Source: Opitutales bacterium (GTDB lineage Bacteria; Verrucomicrobiota; Verrucomicrobiia; Opitutales; Oceanipulchritudinaceae). Taken from it: a DNA stretch of 62,950 nt. Shown here in pieces: positions 36,895 through 45,146 of this stretch; positions within the stretch are counted from its first letter, which is position 1; every line of letters starts with the position of its first letter. The notes below the pieces were generated by a model. It ran no database searches. It was not told where the DNA came from and was given only the letters and a program-made list of their open reading frames with translations. The stretch spans positions 1-62,950 of the forward strand of contig JAFIGH010000015.1 in the NCBI GenBank assembly GCA_020831525.1, in the 5' to 3' direction. The translations under genes and the position numbers were made by a program.

Positions 36895-37356
36895 TCAGCA
36901 GCGACCGCAAGGGGGATGATGCACCGGCGGGCGGCTTTTTTCGGGGGGCGGCCCGGCGGGCGGCACCGGATCGTATCCCGCGCCGCCCCACGGGTGGCAC
37001 CGCAGGATGCGGCGGAGCGTCAGCCAGCACCCGCGCACGAAGCCGTGCGCGCGGAACGCGCCGACCGAATACTCCGAGCAGGTAGGGTGGAAACGGCAAC
37101 CGCCGCCGGGGCTGATCCAGTGCAGGGCAGGGGAGACTGTATACTGGTAGACCCGCACGAGAAAAATGGCGGCGAACCGCGGTGCGCGTGCCGCGGCGCA
37201 CCGGACGGCACGGAGTACGGGGTGGAGAATGAGGCGGTTCGTCGGTGCGGCTTCCGTTGGAGTTCCGCGATTTTGCCGCACATCGACCAACGGGTCCGAC
37301 GGGCCGGTGCTTGCCCGACCGGTGCGGGCGTCTATGATGGGTTGTTTGCCCTTCAT
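36895..37356 (-). CDS. yidD: Membrane protein insertion efficiency factor YidD, extended
   Basis: About 153 residues from the ATG at 37356, which overlaps the rnpA stop as ATGA. The YidD core is RVYQYTVSPALHWISPGGG, then CRFHPTCSEYSVGAFRAHG and RGCWLTLRRILRCHPWGGAG, giving the conserved cysteines and the HPWGGAGYDPVP end. Usual YidD proteins have 70-90 residues; here there is an N-terminal extension of about 60 residues and a Pro-rich tail. YidD assists YidC-mediated insertion at the inner face of the membrane. Confidence 0.9.
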   Translation of the reverse strand: MKGKQPIIDARTGRASTGPSDPLVDVRQNRGTPTEAAPTNRLILHPVLRAVRCAAARAPRFAAIFLVRVYQYTVSPALHWISPGGGCRFHPTCSEYSVGAFRAHGFVRGCWLTLRRILRCHPWGGAGYDPVPPAGPPPEKSRPPVHHPPCGRC

Positions 37357-37733
37357 TGCGGTTTGGGACGTTCGCTCCGGCGTAGGCGTTCGATCACTTG
37401 CGCGAGGGCGTCGCCAACTTCGCCGATGTTGGCGTCGGCGAGCTTGCGCCGGGCGATCAGGACCACGTCGCACACCGGCGGAAAGTCCTCCTGCCGCAGG
37501 CGGAAGGCCGCGCGCAGCAGGCGCTTGCAGCGGTTGCGGGCCACCGCCCCGCCCGCGCGGCGCGAGGCGATCACGGCAAGTCGGCGGAGAGGGATAGGCG
37601 GATTCGCCTCCCGGTCCGCTGCCTTCGTCCAGAGCTGTACACGAAAAAAGCCCGCTTCGCGGGCGTTTCCGTGGGTCCGCACGGCTTCGATTTCGCGCGT
37701 ATGGCGCAGCCGCTGCGGACGGGGCAGGCCCAT
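37353..37733 (-). CDS. rnpA: Ribonuclease P protein component
   Basis: 126 residues; protein subunit that binds the RNase P RNA and helps process tRNA 5' ends. Landmarks: basic start GLPRPQRLRHTREIEAV, FFRVQLW beta strand and the RNR signature as SRRAGGAVARNRCKRLLRAAFR. It starts 16 bases after rpmH and overlaps yidD by ATGA. A terminator-like hairpin lies within its first third (37644-37664). Confidence 0.94.
   Translation of the reverse strand: MGLPRPQRLRHTREIEAVRTHGNAREAGFFRVQLWTKAADREANPPIPLRRLAVIASRRAGGAVARNRCKRLLRAAFRLRQEDFPPVCDVVLIARRKLADANIGEVGDALAQVIERLRRSERPKPQ
37644..37664 (-). promoter_or_regulatory. Terminator-like hairpin inside the rnpA reading frame
   Basis: On the minus strand GCCCGC GAA GCGGGC (37664 down to 37650) is followed directly by TTTTTT (37649-37644): a 6-bp GC stem, 3-base loop and U-tract, in the direction of transcription, at codons about 24-30 of rnpA. 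It could act as an attenuator lowering rnpA-yidD-yidC relative to rpmH. Confidence 0.5.
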
Positions 37734-37749
37734 GACGGGCGTCGCCTTT

Positions 37750-37890
37750 CTACTTTACCGTGGTGAGACGACGGCGGCCGCGGGCACGGCGCGCACGGAT
37801 CACTTTGACGCCGCTCTTGGAGCGCATCTTGGCACGGAATCCGAGGCGGCGGGCGCGACGGAGGTTGGATGGACGGAAGGTCGGTTGCAT
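37750..37890 (-). CDS. rpmH: Ribosomal protein L34
   Basis: 46 residues, very basic, with the L34 pattern: [20 protein letters not shown], then [20 protein letters not shown] and RLTTVK. The ATG at 37890 has GAGGAG about 8 bases upstream. First gene of the classical rpmH-rnpA-yidD-yidC cluster, which in many bacteria flanks dnaA or the origin. Confidence 0.95.
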   Translation of the reverse strand: MQPTFRPSNLRRARRLGFRAKMRSKSGVKVIRARRARGRRRLTTVK

Positions 37891-37991
37891 AGTTCTTTCT
37901 CCTCTAAAGTACCGGTTTCTGATCGACGAAAACGGAAGAAAACACGGTGTTCGCCGCCCCCTGTCAAGCAATGAGCCCACAGCGGCATGGA

Positions 37992-38110
37992 TTTTCCACG
38001 CCCGCCGTAAAATAATTTTTCTCCGGGTCAGATAATCCTGTCAACAATATATATTTATGAGATGAGAATTGCTGTCAATAATTTAAATATCTGGAATATA
38101 TATTTACGGT
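37992..38110. promoter_or_regulatory. AT-rich region upstream of rpmH; promoter and possible origin-like element
   Basis: 38025-38110 is strikingly AT-rich compared with the GC-rich surroundings. It holds two copies of AATATATATTTA (38046-38057 and 38095-38106) and two of CTGTCAA (38038-38044 and 38072-38078). TTTTCCACG at 37992-38000 matches eight of nine positions of the relaxed DnaA box TTWTNCACA. It must contain the rpmH promoter; an origin role is only suggested by the neighbouring gene order. Confidence 0.45.
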
Positions 38111-38204
38111 TGAAGGGCGGGTGGTCGACGCATGCCGTTCCACTGTTCCCGAGGATCGCGGGACAAAGCGGTGAAGCCGGGCGACTGCCCATTGTCAGGC
38201 ACGT

Positions 38205-39296
38205 TTATTCCGCCGCCTCAAAGGCGAACGGTTCAGCAGCCACGAAGTGCGCTGATACCTCGCCTGCGAGCACCCGCTCCATGTCAACGCCGAGATCCAG
38301 TTTGCGGACATCGGTGCCTTTGCTGAAATCGATTTGGTCGAAGTCCACCCAGAAAACGCTCGGCGCGATAACCGATTCTACGTAGTAGCGCCGTTCTTTG
38401 TGGTCGGCCACGACCCGCCAACGCGTCGTCGAGAGATTGGGTGCGTTGTCCACGCTGATTCCCCATGGCACCGAAGTCTGGCGGATGACACTGAAGACGG
38501 AAGCGGCGGCGATGCGCGGATCGTCGCTTTGCACCACTGCGTTGATGTAAAAGTGTGCCCGCACGAAGCGGTCGGAGGCGCGCACTGTGCCGGGAAGAAA
38601 TTCGCGCGCGTTGACGCCCTTCCAATATTCAAGGACGGCCAGTTGCCGGTCGTAGGTCGGCTCGTTGGTCATTACCTGGTATTTCCGGCTATGGTGGATG
38701 ACTGTCTCGCCGTCGATGAACTCGATTACGGCGCTGTCGCCGGTGGCGTCGGAGAGAGAGAGATGGACGGCGGCCACGCGGTTGGGATCGATCGGCAGGG
38801 GTCCGGTAGCGGCATGGACCGGATTTGCCCTCAGGTCGGCCACGGCTTCGGCCACGGTGGCGTGGCGGTCGAGGAAATACTGCGGAAACACCGCCACCGA
38901 AATCCGCGGCGTTTCGCCGTCATCTTCCGGGTAGGTCGCGTTGACTTCCCAGAGCAGATTGACGACCAACCCCGCCTCGTTCATTCCGTCGGTGGTGGAT
39001 ATATCGTAGCCGGTGACGATCAAACTTCCGTAGCGCGAGGTCCATTCAACCGAGCGCGGCCCGGCGAGTCCCGTGCGTTCCATACCGCGCGGAAAAACCC
39101 ACAGGTTGCTCACCATGGGGAGCTTCCAGTCCATGCTTCGCCCCGTGAGGATGCGGTCTTCGGGGCCGAGATAGACCGCGCGCGTGCAGGCGTCCGCCGT
39201 CGCGACGGCAAACAGGGCAACGGCGAACATGCAAGCGGCGTGCCGAGGGTCAGAAATGAAACAGCGGGCGGCGAAACGGGACAGTGTTTCAGACAT
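38205..39296 (-). CDS. Choloylglycine hydrolase / penicillin V acylase-family Ntn hydrolase
   Basis: 363 residues from the ATG at 39296. A signal peptide ends ATADA just before CTRAVYLGPEDRILTGRSMD; the cysteine becomes the N-terminal nucleophile after cleavage, the hallmark of the linear amide C-N hydrolase (Ntn) family. Other landmarks: RSMDWKLP with the conserved Arg and Asp, TTDGMNEAGLVVNLLW and VMTNEPTYDRQLA. The enzyme is exported to the periplasm and hydrolyses an acyl amide; substrate (acyl-homoserine lactone, bile-acid-like, penicillin V) cannot be told. It lies alone, minus strand, upstream of the rpmH region. Confidence 0.85.
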   Translation of the reverse strand: MSETLSRFAARCFISDPRHAACMFAVALFAVATADACTRAVYLGPEDRILTGRSMDWKLPMVSNLWVFPRGMERTGLAGPRSVEWTSRYGSLIVTGYDISTTDGMNEAGLVVNLLWEVNATYPEDDGETPRISVAVFPQYFLDRHATVAEAVADLRANPVHAATGPLPIDPNRVAAVHLSLSDATGDSAVIEFIDGETVIHHSRKYQVMTNEPTYDRQLAVLEYWKGVNAREFLPGTVRASDRFVRAHFYINAVVQSDDPRIAAASVFSVIRQTSVPWGISVDNAPNLSTTRWRVVADHKERRYYVESVIAPSVFWVDFDQIDFSKGTDVRKLDLGVDMERVLAGEVSAHFVAAEPFAFEAAE

Positions 39297-39593
39297 GGCG
39301 GAGAAGTGGCCCGTTTTCCGCGGTTTTGCAAACCCGCGCGACCGATTTTCATTGTCAGAGTGCCGACCGGCGCTTCCACCGTGTTTCCCGGATGGGTGAG
39401 TGCCGTCGGAGTGCGTTTTTACAGTCCCTTCTAATGACCCGAAGTCCACCAAAGCGGAGCGGCCAACTTGGCCTTGGCCGCCGGTCTTGCTTTTTAGAAC
39501 CGGTTTTCGCCCCTGAGCTTAGGAACCCGCGAGAATTCCGGCGCCATTGTTCGTGACGACCCAACCGCTCCCTCTTTGGCAGCCTCCGGCTGG

Positions 39594-41411
39594 TCACAGC
39601 GCGGCAAGCACCTTGCGCAACCGGGCGCTGCTTTCGTGCAGGCCGCCGATTCGGCTGGTTTGGAGCCAGGCTTCCTCGTGGCGTCCGATGAGGCGGTTGA
39701 GGCGGGCGCTCAGGGCGGGGGCTTCGAGGTTGGCGCGCCCCGTTTTCCATGCGCGTGCTCGGTCGACGGCGAAGGCGAGGAGGGCTGCGGCGACATCAGC
39801 GCCGTGGCCCAGCCGACGAGGTGTGGCGCCGGTGAGAGCGGTTTCGATATCGCGCAGCTTCGCGGCGGCATTTTCCAGTTCCCCGGGATCGAGCGGATCG
39901 ACGTGACGCGGCAGGTCCCCGGCATTGGCAAAGAGCACCTTGTCGAGCGGACTGCCGTTGGATAATTGGTGCCGGAAGCCGCCCGCGATCTCCCCGAGCG
40001 CGACAAGGGCATGGGCGGCGCGTACGGCTTCGTCGCCCCGGAACAGTCGCTGCAGGAAGCGTCCGCCGCCGTCCGCCGGATCGGTCTCCGGGTTCCATGC
40101 GAGGCCGGCGCCGTGGGCGAGGGCGGGGAGGGTGGCGGCGTAGGGCTGGTGGTGTCCGCCGTCGCCCCATGTCGTGAGGAGGAGGCCCGCCGCACCATGT
40201 TTACGTGCGTTGGCGACGGCGTTGGCGAGGTTGGCGCGCGCGGTGTGCATGCGCCCGCCGACGGAGTTCCAGCACGCCGTGCCGGGGCAAAGGTAGAAGC
40301 CGCGCCCGCTCCGGGCCAGTTTGCCCGCCTGTTCGTCGAAGGGGTGGTCTGCTTCGTAGCCCCAGATCAGCGGAACGGCGCCGGGCGGCAGCGCGTGGGT
40401 TGCGCCGCCTTCCTCGAGGAAGACATCGGCCCAGAACATCGGTGTGCGCCCGCGCTCCGCCGCCTCTTCCGTGAGCCCCCGCAGAAAATCGAGGTAAATG
40501 GCGAGTTTGCCGTCGGCCTCGGCACGTGCGCGGGAGCGGCCCTGGCCCAGTTCCCACGGCTCGTCGCCACCGATATTGAAGAGGGGCGATCGGAAGCAGG
40601 GGAGGAGTTTGTCGTAGAGCGAAGCGACAAACCGGCGCGCCTCCGGGCCGGGGCAGAGCGTTGTCGCGTAGGGGAACCGCAGCCCGGCCGGGTGAATAAA
40701 TCCATCCGGGCACTCCGCGAGGTGCTTGTACTCCGGGTAGCGCAGCCAGCGTTCGAAGTGCCCGAAAGAGTTCTGGTTGGGCACGAGTTCGATGCCCCGC
40801 TCCGCGCAGAGGGCGTCGAGCCAGGCGCAGTTTTCCACCGTGAGGGGCGAGGCGTCGCCCCACACCCGCTCGTGGCCCCGGTAGGCGAAGGTGTGTTCGG
40901 TGTAGAGCTGGAGTTGGTTGAGCCGCAGGTCCTCCATCGCGTCCACGAGCGCCGCCAGCGTTTCCCGCGTTGGCACGCGGCAACGGGAAATGTCGAGCAT
41001 CCACCCGCGCACGGCCACGGCGGGGGCGTCCTCAATGGTTCCGCCGGGGAGCGGTCCGTCCTCCGGCGCGGCGGCGAGGACGGCGGCGAGCGTGTCGAGA
41101 CCGTAGCGCAGGCCCGCTTCGCCGCCCGCCGTGAGGGTGGTTCCGCCATCGGCAATGCGGAGCGTGTAGGTCTGCGCGGCGACCGGTGTATTTCCTTCCT
41201 CGATACGGATGTCGAGAAAGGCACCGTCCTCCGCCGGGCGGGCCGGGATACACCGGCGGGCGAGCCGGGTGACCGCCGCCTCCGTCTGTCCGGCACCGTT
41301 TTCCGCCCCCCTCAGGCGAAGGGTCAGCGGCCCTTCCGAACGCGGCACGGACGGGCCGTCGGTGCATTCCGCAGGGGCGGGGAAAAGAGGAAGTTGCGAA
41401 AGGGGAGTCAT
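39594..41411 (-). CDS. Glycoside hydrolase family 20-like beta-N-acetylhexosaminidase
   Basis: 605 residues with no signal peptide. An N-terminal zincin-like GH20b-type domain (about 1-125, TLRIADGGTTLTAGGEAGLRYG and later DTLAAVLAAA) precedes a TIM barrel beginning AVAVRGWMLDISRCRVPTRE and LNQLQLYTEHTFAY. The catalytic Asp-Glu pair is in LFNIGGDEPWELG near residue 280. Such enzymes remove terminal N-acetylhexosamine (or related sugar) residues. Lacking a signal it may act on imported oligosaccharides. The sodium/solute symporter gene 114 bases upstream on the same strand is the likely partner. Confidence 0.85.
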   Translation of the reverse strand: MTPLSQLPLFPAPAECTDGPSVPRSEGPLTLRLRGAENGAGQTEAAVTRLARRCIPARPAEDGAFLDIRIEEGNTPVAAQTYTLRIADGGTTLTAGGEAGLRYGLDTLAAVLAAAPEDGPLPGGTIEDAPAVAVRGWMLDISRCRVPTRETLAALVDAMEDLRLNQLQLYTEHTFAYRGHERVWGDASPLTVENCAWLDALCAERGIELVPNQNSFGHFERWLRYPEYKHLAECPDGFIHPAGLRFPYATTLCPGPEARRFVASLYDKLLPCFRSPLFNIGGDEPWELGQGRSRARAEADGKLAIYLDFLRGLTEEAAERGRTPMFWADVFLEEGGATHALPPGAVPLIWGYEADHPFDEQAGKLARSGRGFYLCPGTACWNSVGGRMHTARANLANAVANARKHGAAGLLLTTWGDGGHHQPYAATLPALAHGAGLAWNPETDPADGGGRFLQRLFRGDEAVRAAHALVALGEIAGGFRHQLSNGSPLDKVLFANAGDLPRHVDPLDPGELENAAAKLRDIETALTGATPRRLGHGADVAAALLAFAVDRARAWKTGRANLEAPALSARLNRLIGRHEEAWLQTSRIGGLHESSARLRKVLAAL

Positions 41412-41524
41412 TGCGGGCTTACGGGTTTGGGTAGGCGGACGGTGAGTCGGGCTGAGTTTGTCGGCATAAAAGGAAGATGATGCACCCTGCTTTCATTGCG
41501 AACGGATTTTGCACGAATGCCGGC

Positions 41525-43069
41525 CTACACCGATGGCGTTGCGCGCGGCTCCCGCTCCGTTACGCGGGTTCCCTCTCCGTCCCCGTTCTGTCCCGGCGCA
41601 ACCGCGCCGATGCCGAAGGTCAGGGCCGTCCCGAGGATGACGATCCACGGCCAGGCGATACCGATCCAACCGAACCGGATGGCAATGAAGAGAAGCGTCG
41701 TTACGGCAAGGCCCGTCACCATGGCGACGACGTTCCCCGTGTCCGTACCGCGCCGCGTGAGGAGCCCGAGGAGAAAGATACCGAGCAGCGCGCCCGCCGG
41801 GATGCCGGCCACCTGCAGGGCGAGCCACAAAAAATTCCCTGTGTCGCGCACGCTCCACGCGAGGGCGAGGAGGATGAGCCCGAAGAAGACGACGCCGATG
41901 CGCGTCACCATGAGGTAATGCGCCTCGCTGAGCTTGCGGCGCACGAGCGGGCGGTAGAGATCGACCATGGCGGAAGAGGCGAGGGCGCTCATGGCGGAGT
42001 CGATACTTGACATCGCGGAGGCGAAAATCCCCGCCACGAGAAGCCCCTTGAGTCCCGCCGGAAGGACGTCGCGGATGAAGGCCGCGAACACCTGGCTGCT
42101 GGGCACTTCACCGTTCTGCGCGAGCGCCGCGAGAAACTCCGGCCGCGCCTCCGCGTAGGCGAAGATGGCGATGCCGAGGAAGAGGAAAAGCGCCGCCACG
42201 GGAATGCCCACAATACCGCTGAGAATCACACTTCGCTGCGCCTCGCCGACACGCCGGCAGGTGAGCATGCGCTGGCTCAGGTCCTGGTCCGTGCCGAGCG
42301 AGGCGATGATCATCACCATGCCGTTGACGAAGGCGAGAAAGAAGAGGCTGGGGTCATTGAGCCACGAGAGCCAGCCGCCCCCCGGCGCCTCGCCCGGCGT
42401 GAGGCGGATCATCTCCAGCTTGTTCTCCGCCTGTGCCGCGCTCCAGATCGCCGTCCAACCGAGGTCGTGCATGAGGAACCCCGTGGCCGCGAGCCCCCCG
42501 CCGATAAAGACGACCGCCTGCACCACGTCCGTCCAGATGACCGCCTTGATCCCGCCCCAGAAGGTGTAGGCGATGGCAAAGAGCGTGAAGGCCGAGAGCG
42601 TCCAGATGACCGGAATATCGAGGATCACATGAAACCCGATGGCTGCGAGGGAAAGCCGGATGGAGGCGGCCACGAGCCGGCTGAGGAGAAAGACGGCCGT
42701 TGCCGTGTAACGCGTGCGGTTGCCGAACCGCTGGGCGAGGTATTGGTAGACCGTAAGAACCTGCCCGGAGTAGTAGGCGCGCAGGAAAACCACCGCCACG
42801 ACGACGCGCCCGAAGATCGTCCCGATCCCGAACTGCAGGTAGGTCAGGTTGCCCTCGAAGCCCGTCCCCGTCACAGCGAGAAAGGTCACCGCGCTGATCT
42901 CCGTCGCCACGATGGAAAGCAGCACCGCCCCCCACGGCACCCGCCGCCCGCCCACGACAAAATCCTCCGTGTCGTTCTCGCGGCGGCCCTTGCTCCATGC
43001 CACCCATGCGATGACCGCAAAATAAGCCCCGAGGACAAACAAATCGAGCAGCGCGAAGGGACCGAACAT
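41525..43069 (-). CDS. Sodium/solute symporter (SSS family)
   Basis: About 514 residues from the ATG at 43069, with 13-14 transmembrane helices. SSS signatures: EDFVVGGRRVPWGAVLLSIV near residue 37, a long WGGIKAVIWTDVVQAVVFIG segment (near 170-190), LGTDQDLSQRMLTCRRVGEA and MSSIDSAMSALASSAMVDLY. It takes up a small solute with sodium. The GH20-like gene downstream suggests an amino sugar or related saccharide. A GTG/ATG upstream (43090) adds seven residues and is possible. Confidence 0.9.
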   Translation of the reverse strand: MFGPFALLDLFVLGAYFAVIAWVAWSKGRRENDTEDFVVGGRRVPWGAVLLSIVATEISAVTFLAVTGTGFEGNLTYLQFGIGTIFGRVVVAVVFLRAYYSGQVLTVYQYLAQRFGNRTRYTATAVFLLSRLVAASIRLSLAAIGFHVILDIPVIWTLSAFTLFAIAYTFWGGIKAVIWTDVVQAVVFIGGGLAATGFLMHDLGWTAIWSAAQAENKLEMIRLTPGEAPGGGWLSWLNDPSLFFLAFVNGMVMIIASLGTDQDLSQRMLTCRRVGEAQRSVILSGIVGIPVAALFLFLGIAIFAYAEARPEFLAALAQNGEVPSSQVFAAFIRDVLPAGLKGLLVAGIFASAMSSIDSAMSALASSAMVDLYRPLVRRKLSEAHYLMVTRIGVVFFGLILLALAWSVRDTGNFLWLALQVAGIPAGALLGIFLLGLLTRRGTDTGNVVAMVTGLAVTTLLFIAIRFGWIGIAWPWIVILGTALTFGIGAVAPGQNGDGEGTRVTEREPRATPSV

Positions 43070-43148
43070 GCCGTCCCAACCTGCGCACACTGCCTGTCAT
43101 GGCAAGCCGCGCGTTCAGCCGCCCCGGCGCGCAACTCCGCTCTGAGCT

Positions 43149-43445
43149 TTACCCGCCATCCCGTGTGATGCCGTGCATCGCCGACGTAGTCCGACCGGCC
43201 AGGCCGGACAATACAACGGCTGCCGCGGCGTTCCGGCGGGCTTCGCTCATTCGTCGCCACCCGGAGCGCTCCGGCGAAAAAAAAGACCGCTCAGTTGTCC
43301 AGCGGGTGCCTCCAGCGCAATCCCGGAAAACGCGCGAATCCGCGGTCGATTCGAGCACGGTTTCGAGCCATTCCTTTATGGCTTCGTGTTGGTCGGCGTC
43401 CTCGCGGTGCCCTTGGACGAGAATATTGACGTCCAATAGAAGCAT
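43149..43445 (-). pseudogene. VapC-like PIN-domain toxin, truncated
   Basis: The first 30 residues are a good VapC N-terminus (MLLLDVNILVQGHREDADQ with the catalytic Asp, then HEAIKEWLETVLES), but the text then jumps to unrelated sequence (TTERSFFSPERSGWRR). The middle and C-terminal acidic residues of a PIN domain (about 130 residues in full) are missing. The change occurs near an 8-T run (43277-43284). The start overlaps the antitoxin stop by one base (TAATG). The toxin is probably dead, whereas the antitoxin looks intact. Confidence 0.7.
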
Positions 43446-43684
43446 TATTCCTCCATTACCCGTAACAGATCGGATGAGTCGTTCACGTTCACGCCCGGTC
43501 GCACGCCCTTGCCGCGAAACGTGACCAGCGGACGGGGCGGACCTTCGGCTACGCCTTTCTCACGGGACCGGAGGGCGACGCGCAAAGCGTCTTCAATAAC
43601 ATTGCCCAAGGTCGTTTTCCGTTCGTGCGAGATGCGTTTCGCTTCCTCCAGCAGTTCATCTGAAATGGAAATCGTCGTTCTCAT
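43445..43684 (-). CDS. VapB-like ribbon-helix-helix antitoxin
   Basis: 79 residues. MRTTISISDELLEEAKRISH is a typical RHH DNA-binding start, followed by KTTLGNVIEDALRVALRSRE and a C-terminal toxin-neutralising segment with TFRGKGVRPGVNVNDSSDLL, a motif common to this VapB subfamily. It represses its own operon and would neutralise the adjacent VapC, which here is broken. Confidence 0.85.
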   Translation of the reverse strand: MRTTISISDELLEEAKRISHERKTTLGNVIEDALRVALRSREKGVAEGPPRPLVTFRGKGVRPGVNVNDSSDLLRVMEE

Positions 43685-44132
43685 GCATCATGGTGATTCA
43701 TAACCTCATCAGGATGTCAAGCGGCGCCGGACACAGCGCCCGGGCGTTATCGAAGTCGAGAGACGGCGTATGAATTCCGGACTTCGGGGTGTTGCACCGA
43801 ACCCGTGCCTGTTCACCGGACAATGCACTCCCGTCGTCACATTTTTTTCCGGCCGCCGCCGCGCGTTCCTTCCACGCGCCTAAATCACTGGGAAAAAGTG
43901 CCCTAACGAAACCACAGAAAGGCTTCTTCGCCCCCGCCCCCCGCAATGTCACAAAACCGTTGCACGCAAGGGGTTGACCGTTCCGGAGAATCCCTTTTTC
44001 TGACCTTTAGTTTTGTGATTCACGGCGTTTTTACGCGCCCGGCACGATCCAAGCTTTGTCCACAGTCCAGCACCCTCCGGGTCATTTTTGTCCATCTCCA
44101 ACAACAACAGCCAAATAATCCATCCATAGATC
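43685..44132. other. Intergenic region upstream of the PEP-CTERM gene
   Basis: About 450 bases between divergent VapBC and PEP-CTERM genes. No convincing gene. It should contain both promoters. Confidence 0.4.
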
Positions 44133-44885
44133 ATGAAAGCCGTCCAACTGACCGCCCTCATCGCTTCCGCCGCCTTCGCGGTTTCGTCTGTCTCGGGGCA
44201 GATTCTGTCGATAAGTGCTACGAACCAACCCGTCACTCTCGATTTCGGTGATTTCGAGGGCACGGTTGATACATTGCCGGATTCAGTATCGTTCAGCAAT
44301 TCCCCGGGCGAGGGTGGTTACTTTAATTTTGACGATTCTCCTAGTTTAACTCCGAATAATTTATATGCTTTTCGGGACAGTGCAAGTGATCCGGTTTTCG
44401 GTTTTGTGTATAAGAGACCAGCGGGCTCGCCGGCGAGTATATTTGTAAATGTTACTGCCATCAACGATACGGGTCGGACGATAAACGAGTTCAAGCTTTC
44501 TTTTGATTTTATCCAGGCTTCGATCGGAGGTCGTGCGACAGAAATCTGGATAAATTGGAATCCCGGTCCAAGTTTCACAAGCAATGGAATCACAGGAGGA
44601 GAGGATTATGTTGCTCAAGCCGAAGATACAACTTCAATTTCCCTTCTTGACCCCTACCAGACGCAAAACAGATCGATCAGTTACTCTTCAGCGAGTGGAA
44701 TTGCCGACGGCGAAACGGTTGTTTTTGGTTTTAATATCCGAACAGGTGACGGCAGTGGCAACAACGCCCATGTAGGATTTTCAAATGTAGAAATTACCGC
44801 CATCCCCGAGCCCTCCACCTACGCGGCGCTCTTCGGTGCGTTGGCCTTCGGGTTGGTCGTGTTCCTGCGCCGCCGTCGGCGCTGA
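44133..44885 (+). CDS. PEP-CTERM exported surface protein
   Basis: 250 residues: a signal peptide (to about VSSVSGQ), a beta-rich middle of lower GC than the neighbours, and a sorting signal IPEPSTYAALFGALAFGLVV followed by FLRRRRR at the C-terminus. PEP-CTERM proteins are processed by an exosortase and displayed or released; this tail style is common in Opitutae. A strong terminator follows. The gene sits outside the island boundary. Confidence 0.9.
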   Translation: MKAVQLTALIASAAFAVSSVSGQILSISATNQPVTLDFGDFEGTVDTLPDSVSFSNSPGEGGYFNFDDSPSLTPNNLYAFRDSASDPVFGFVYKRPAGSPASIFVNVTAINDTGRTINEFKLSFDFIQASIGGRATEIWINWNPGPSFTSNGITGGEDYVAQAEDTTSISLLDPYQTQNRSISYSSASGIADGETVVFGFNIRTGDGSGNNAHVGFSNVEITAIPEPSTYAALFGALAFGLVVFLRRRRR

Positions 44886-44912
44886 GGGATTCCGCTCCAC
44901 ATTCCTTTTTCG

Positions 44913-44948
44913 AAAAACCGCCGGGCACCGTCCCGGCGGTTTTTTTTG
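44913..44948 (+). terminator. Intrinsic terminator after the PEP-CTERM gene
   Basis: A 13-bp stem (AAAAACCGCCGGG with CCCGGCGGTTTTT) around a 6-base loop, followed by a T-run to 44948. The A-run on the other side makes it function in both directions. Confidence 0.9.
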
Positions 44949-44994
44949 TTGGCCGGTTCCGCCGTGCCACGGGAGCCGCCGCAACGTGGGGGAG

Positions 44995-45037
44995 TGGTGG
45001 GCCCAGCTGGATTTGAACCAGCGACCAAAGGATTATG
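44995..45037 (-). other. tRNA 3' half (anticodon CAT) = integration-site remnant (attR-type core)
   Basis: The minus strand reads CAT, AA, a 5-base stem TCCTT, variable TGGTC, T-arm GCTGGTTCAAATCCAGC, acceptor TGGGCCC, A, CCA: the 3' half of a tRNA-Met or tRNA-Ile2 from the anticodon onward. Upstream of it (45038-45110) there is no D-arm or matching GGGCCCA, so this is not a complete gene. A tyrosine integrase begins 110 bases away. This is the standard footprint of an element that integrated at a tRNA 3' end; the intact tRNA copy should be at the far end of the island, to the right of the window. Confidence 0.75.
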
Positions 45038-45146
45038 ATTTACATATTCAAATACCTAAATAACAGTGGTTTACAGACTTATAGTTGCAAGGTTTTGCAC
45101 ATATTTGCGTGTCCTAGCTTGATTTAAGGGCACATAAGGGCACAGG

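Noticed and set aside
43261-43284. Palindrome CCGGAGCGCTCCGG followed by eight As as a terminator
   Set aside because: The A-run follows on the plus strand and the T-run precedes the palindrome on the minus strand, the wrong order for a terminator in either direction.
44995-45080. Complete tRNA gene on the minus strand
   Set aside because: Only the half from the anticodon to CCA is present; the 5' acceptor, D-arm and 5' anticodon strand are absent.
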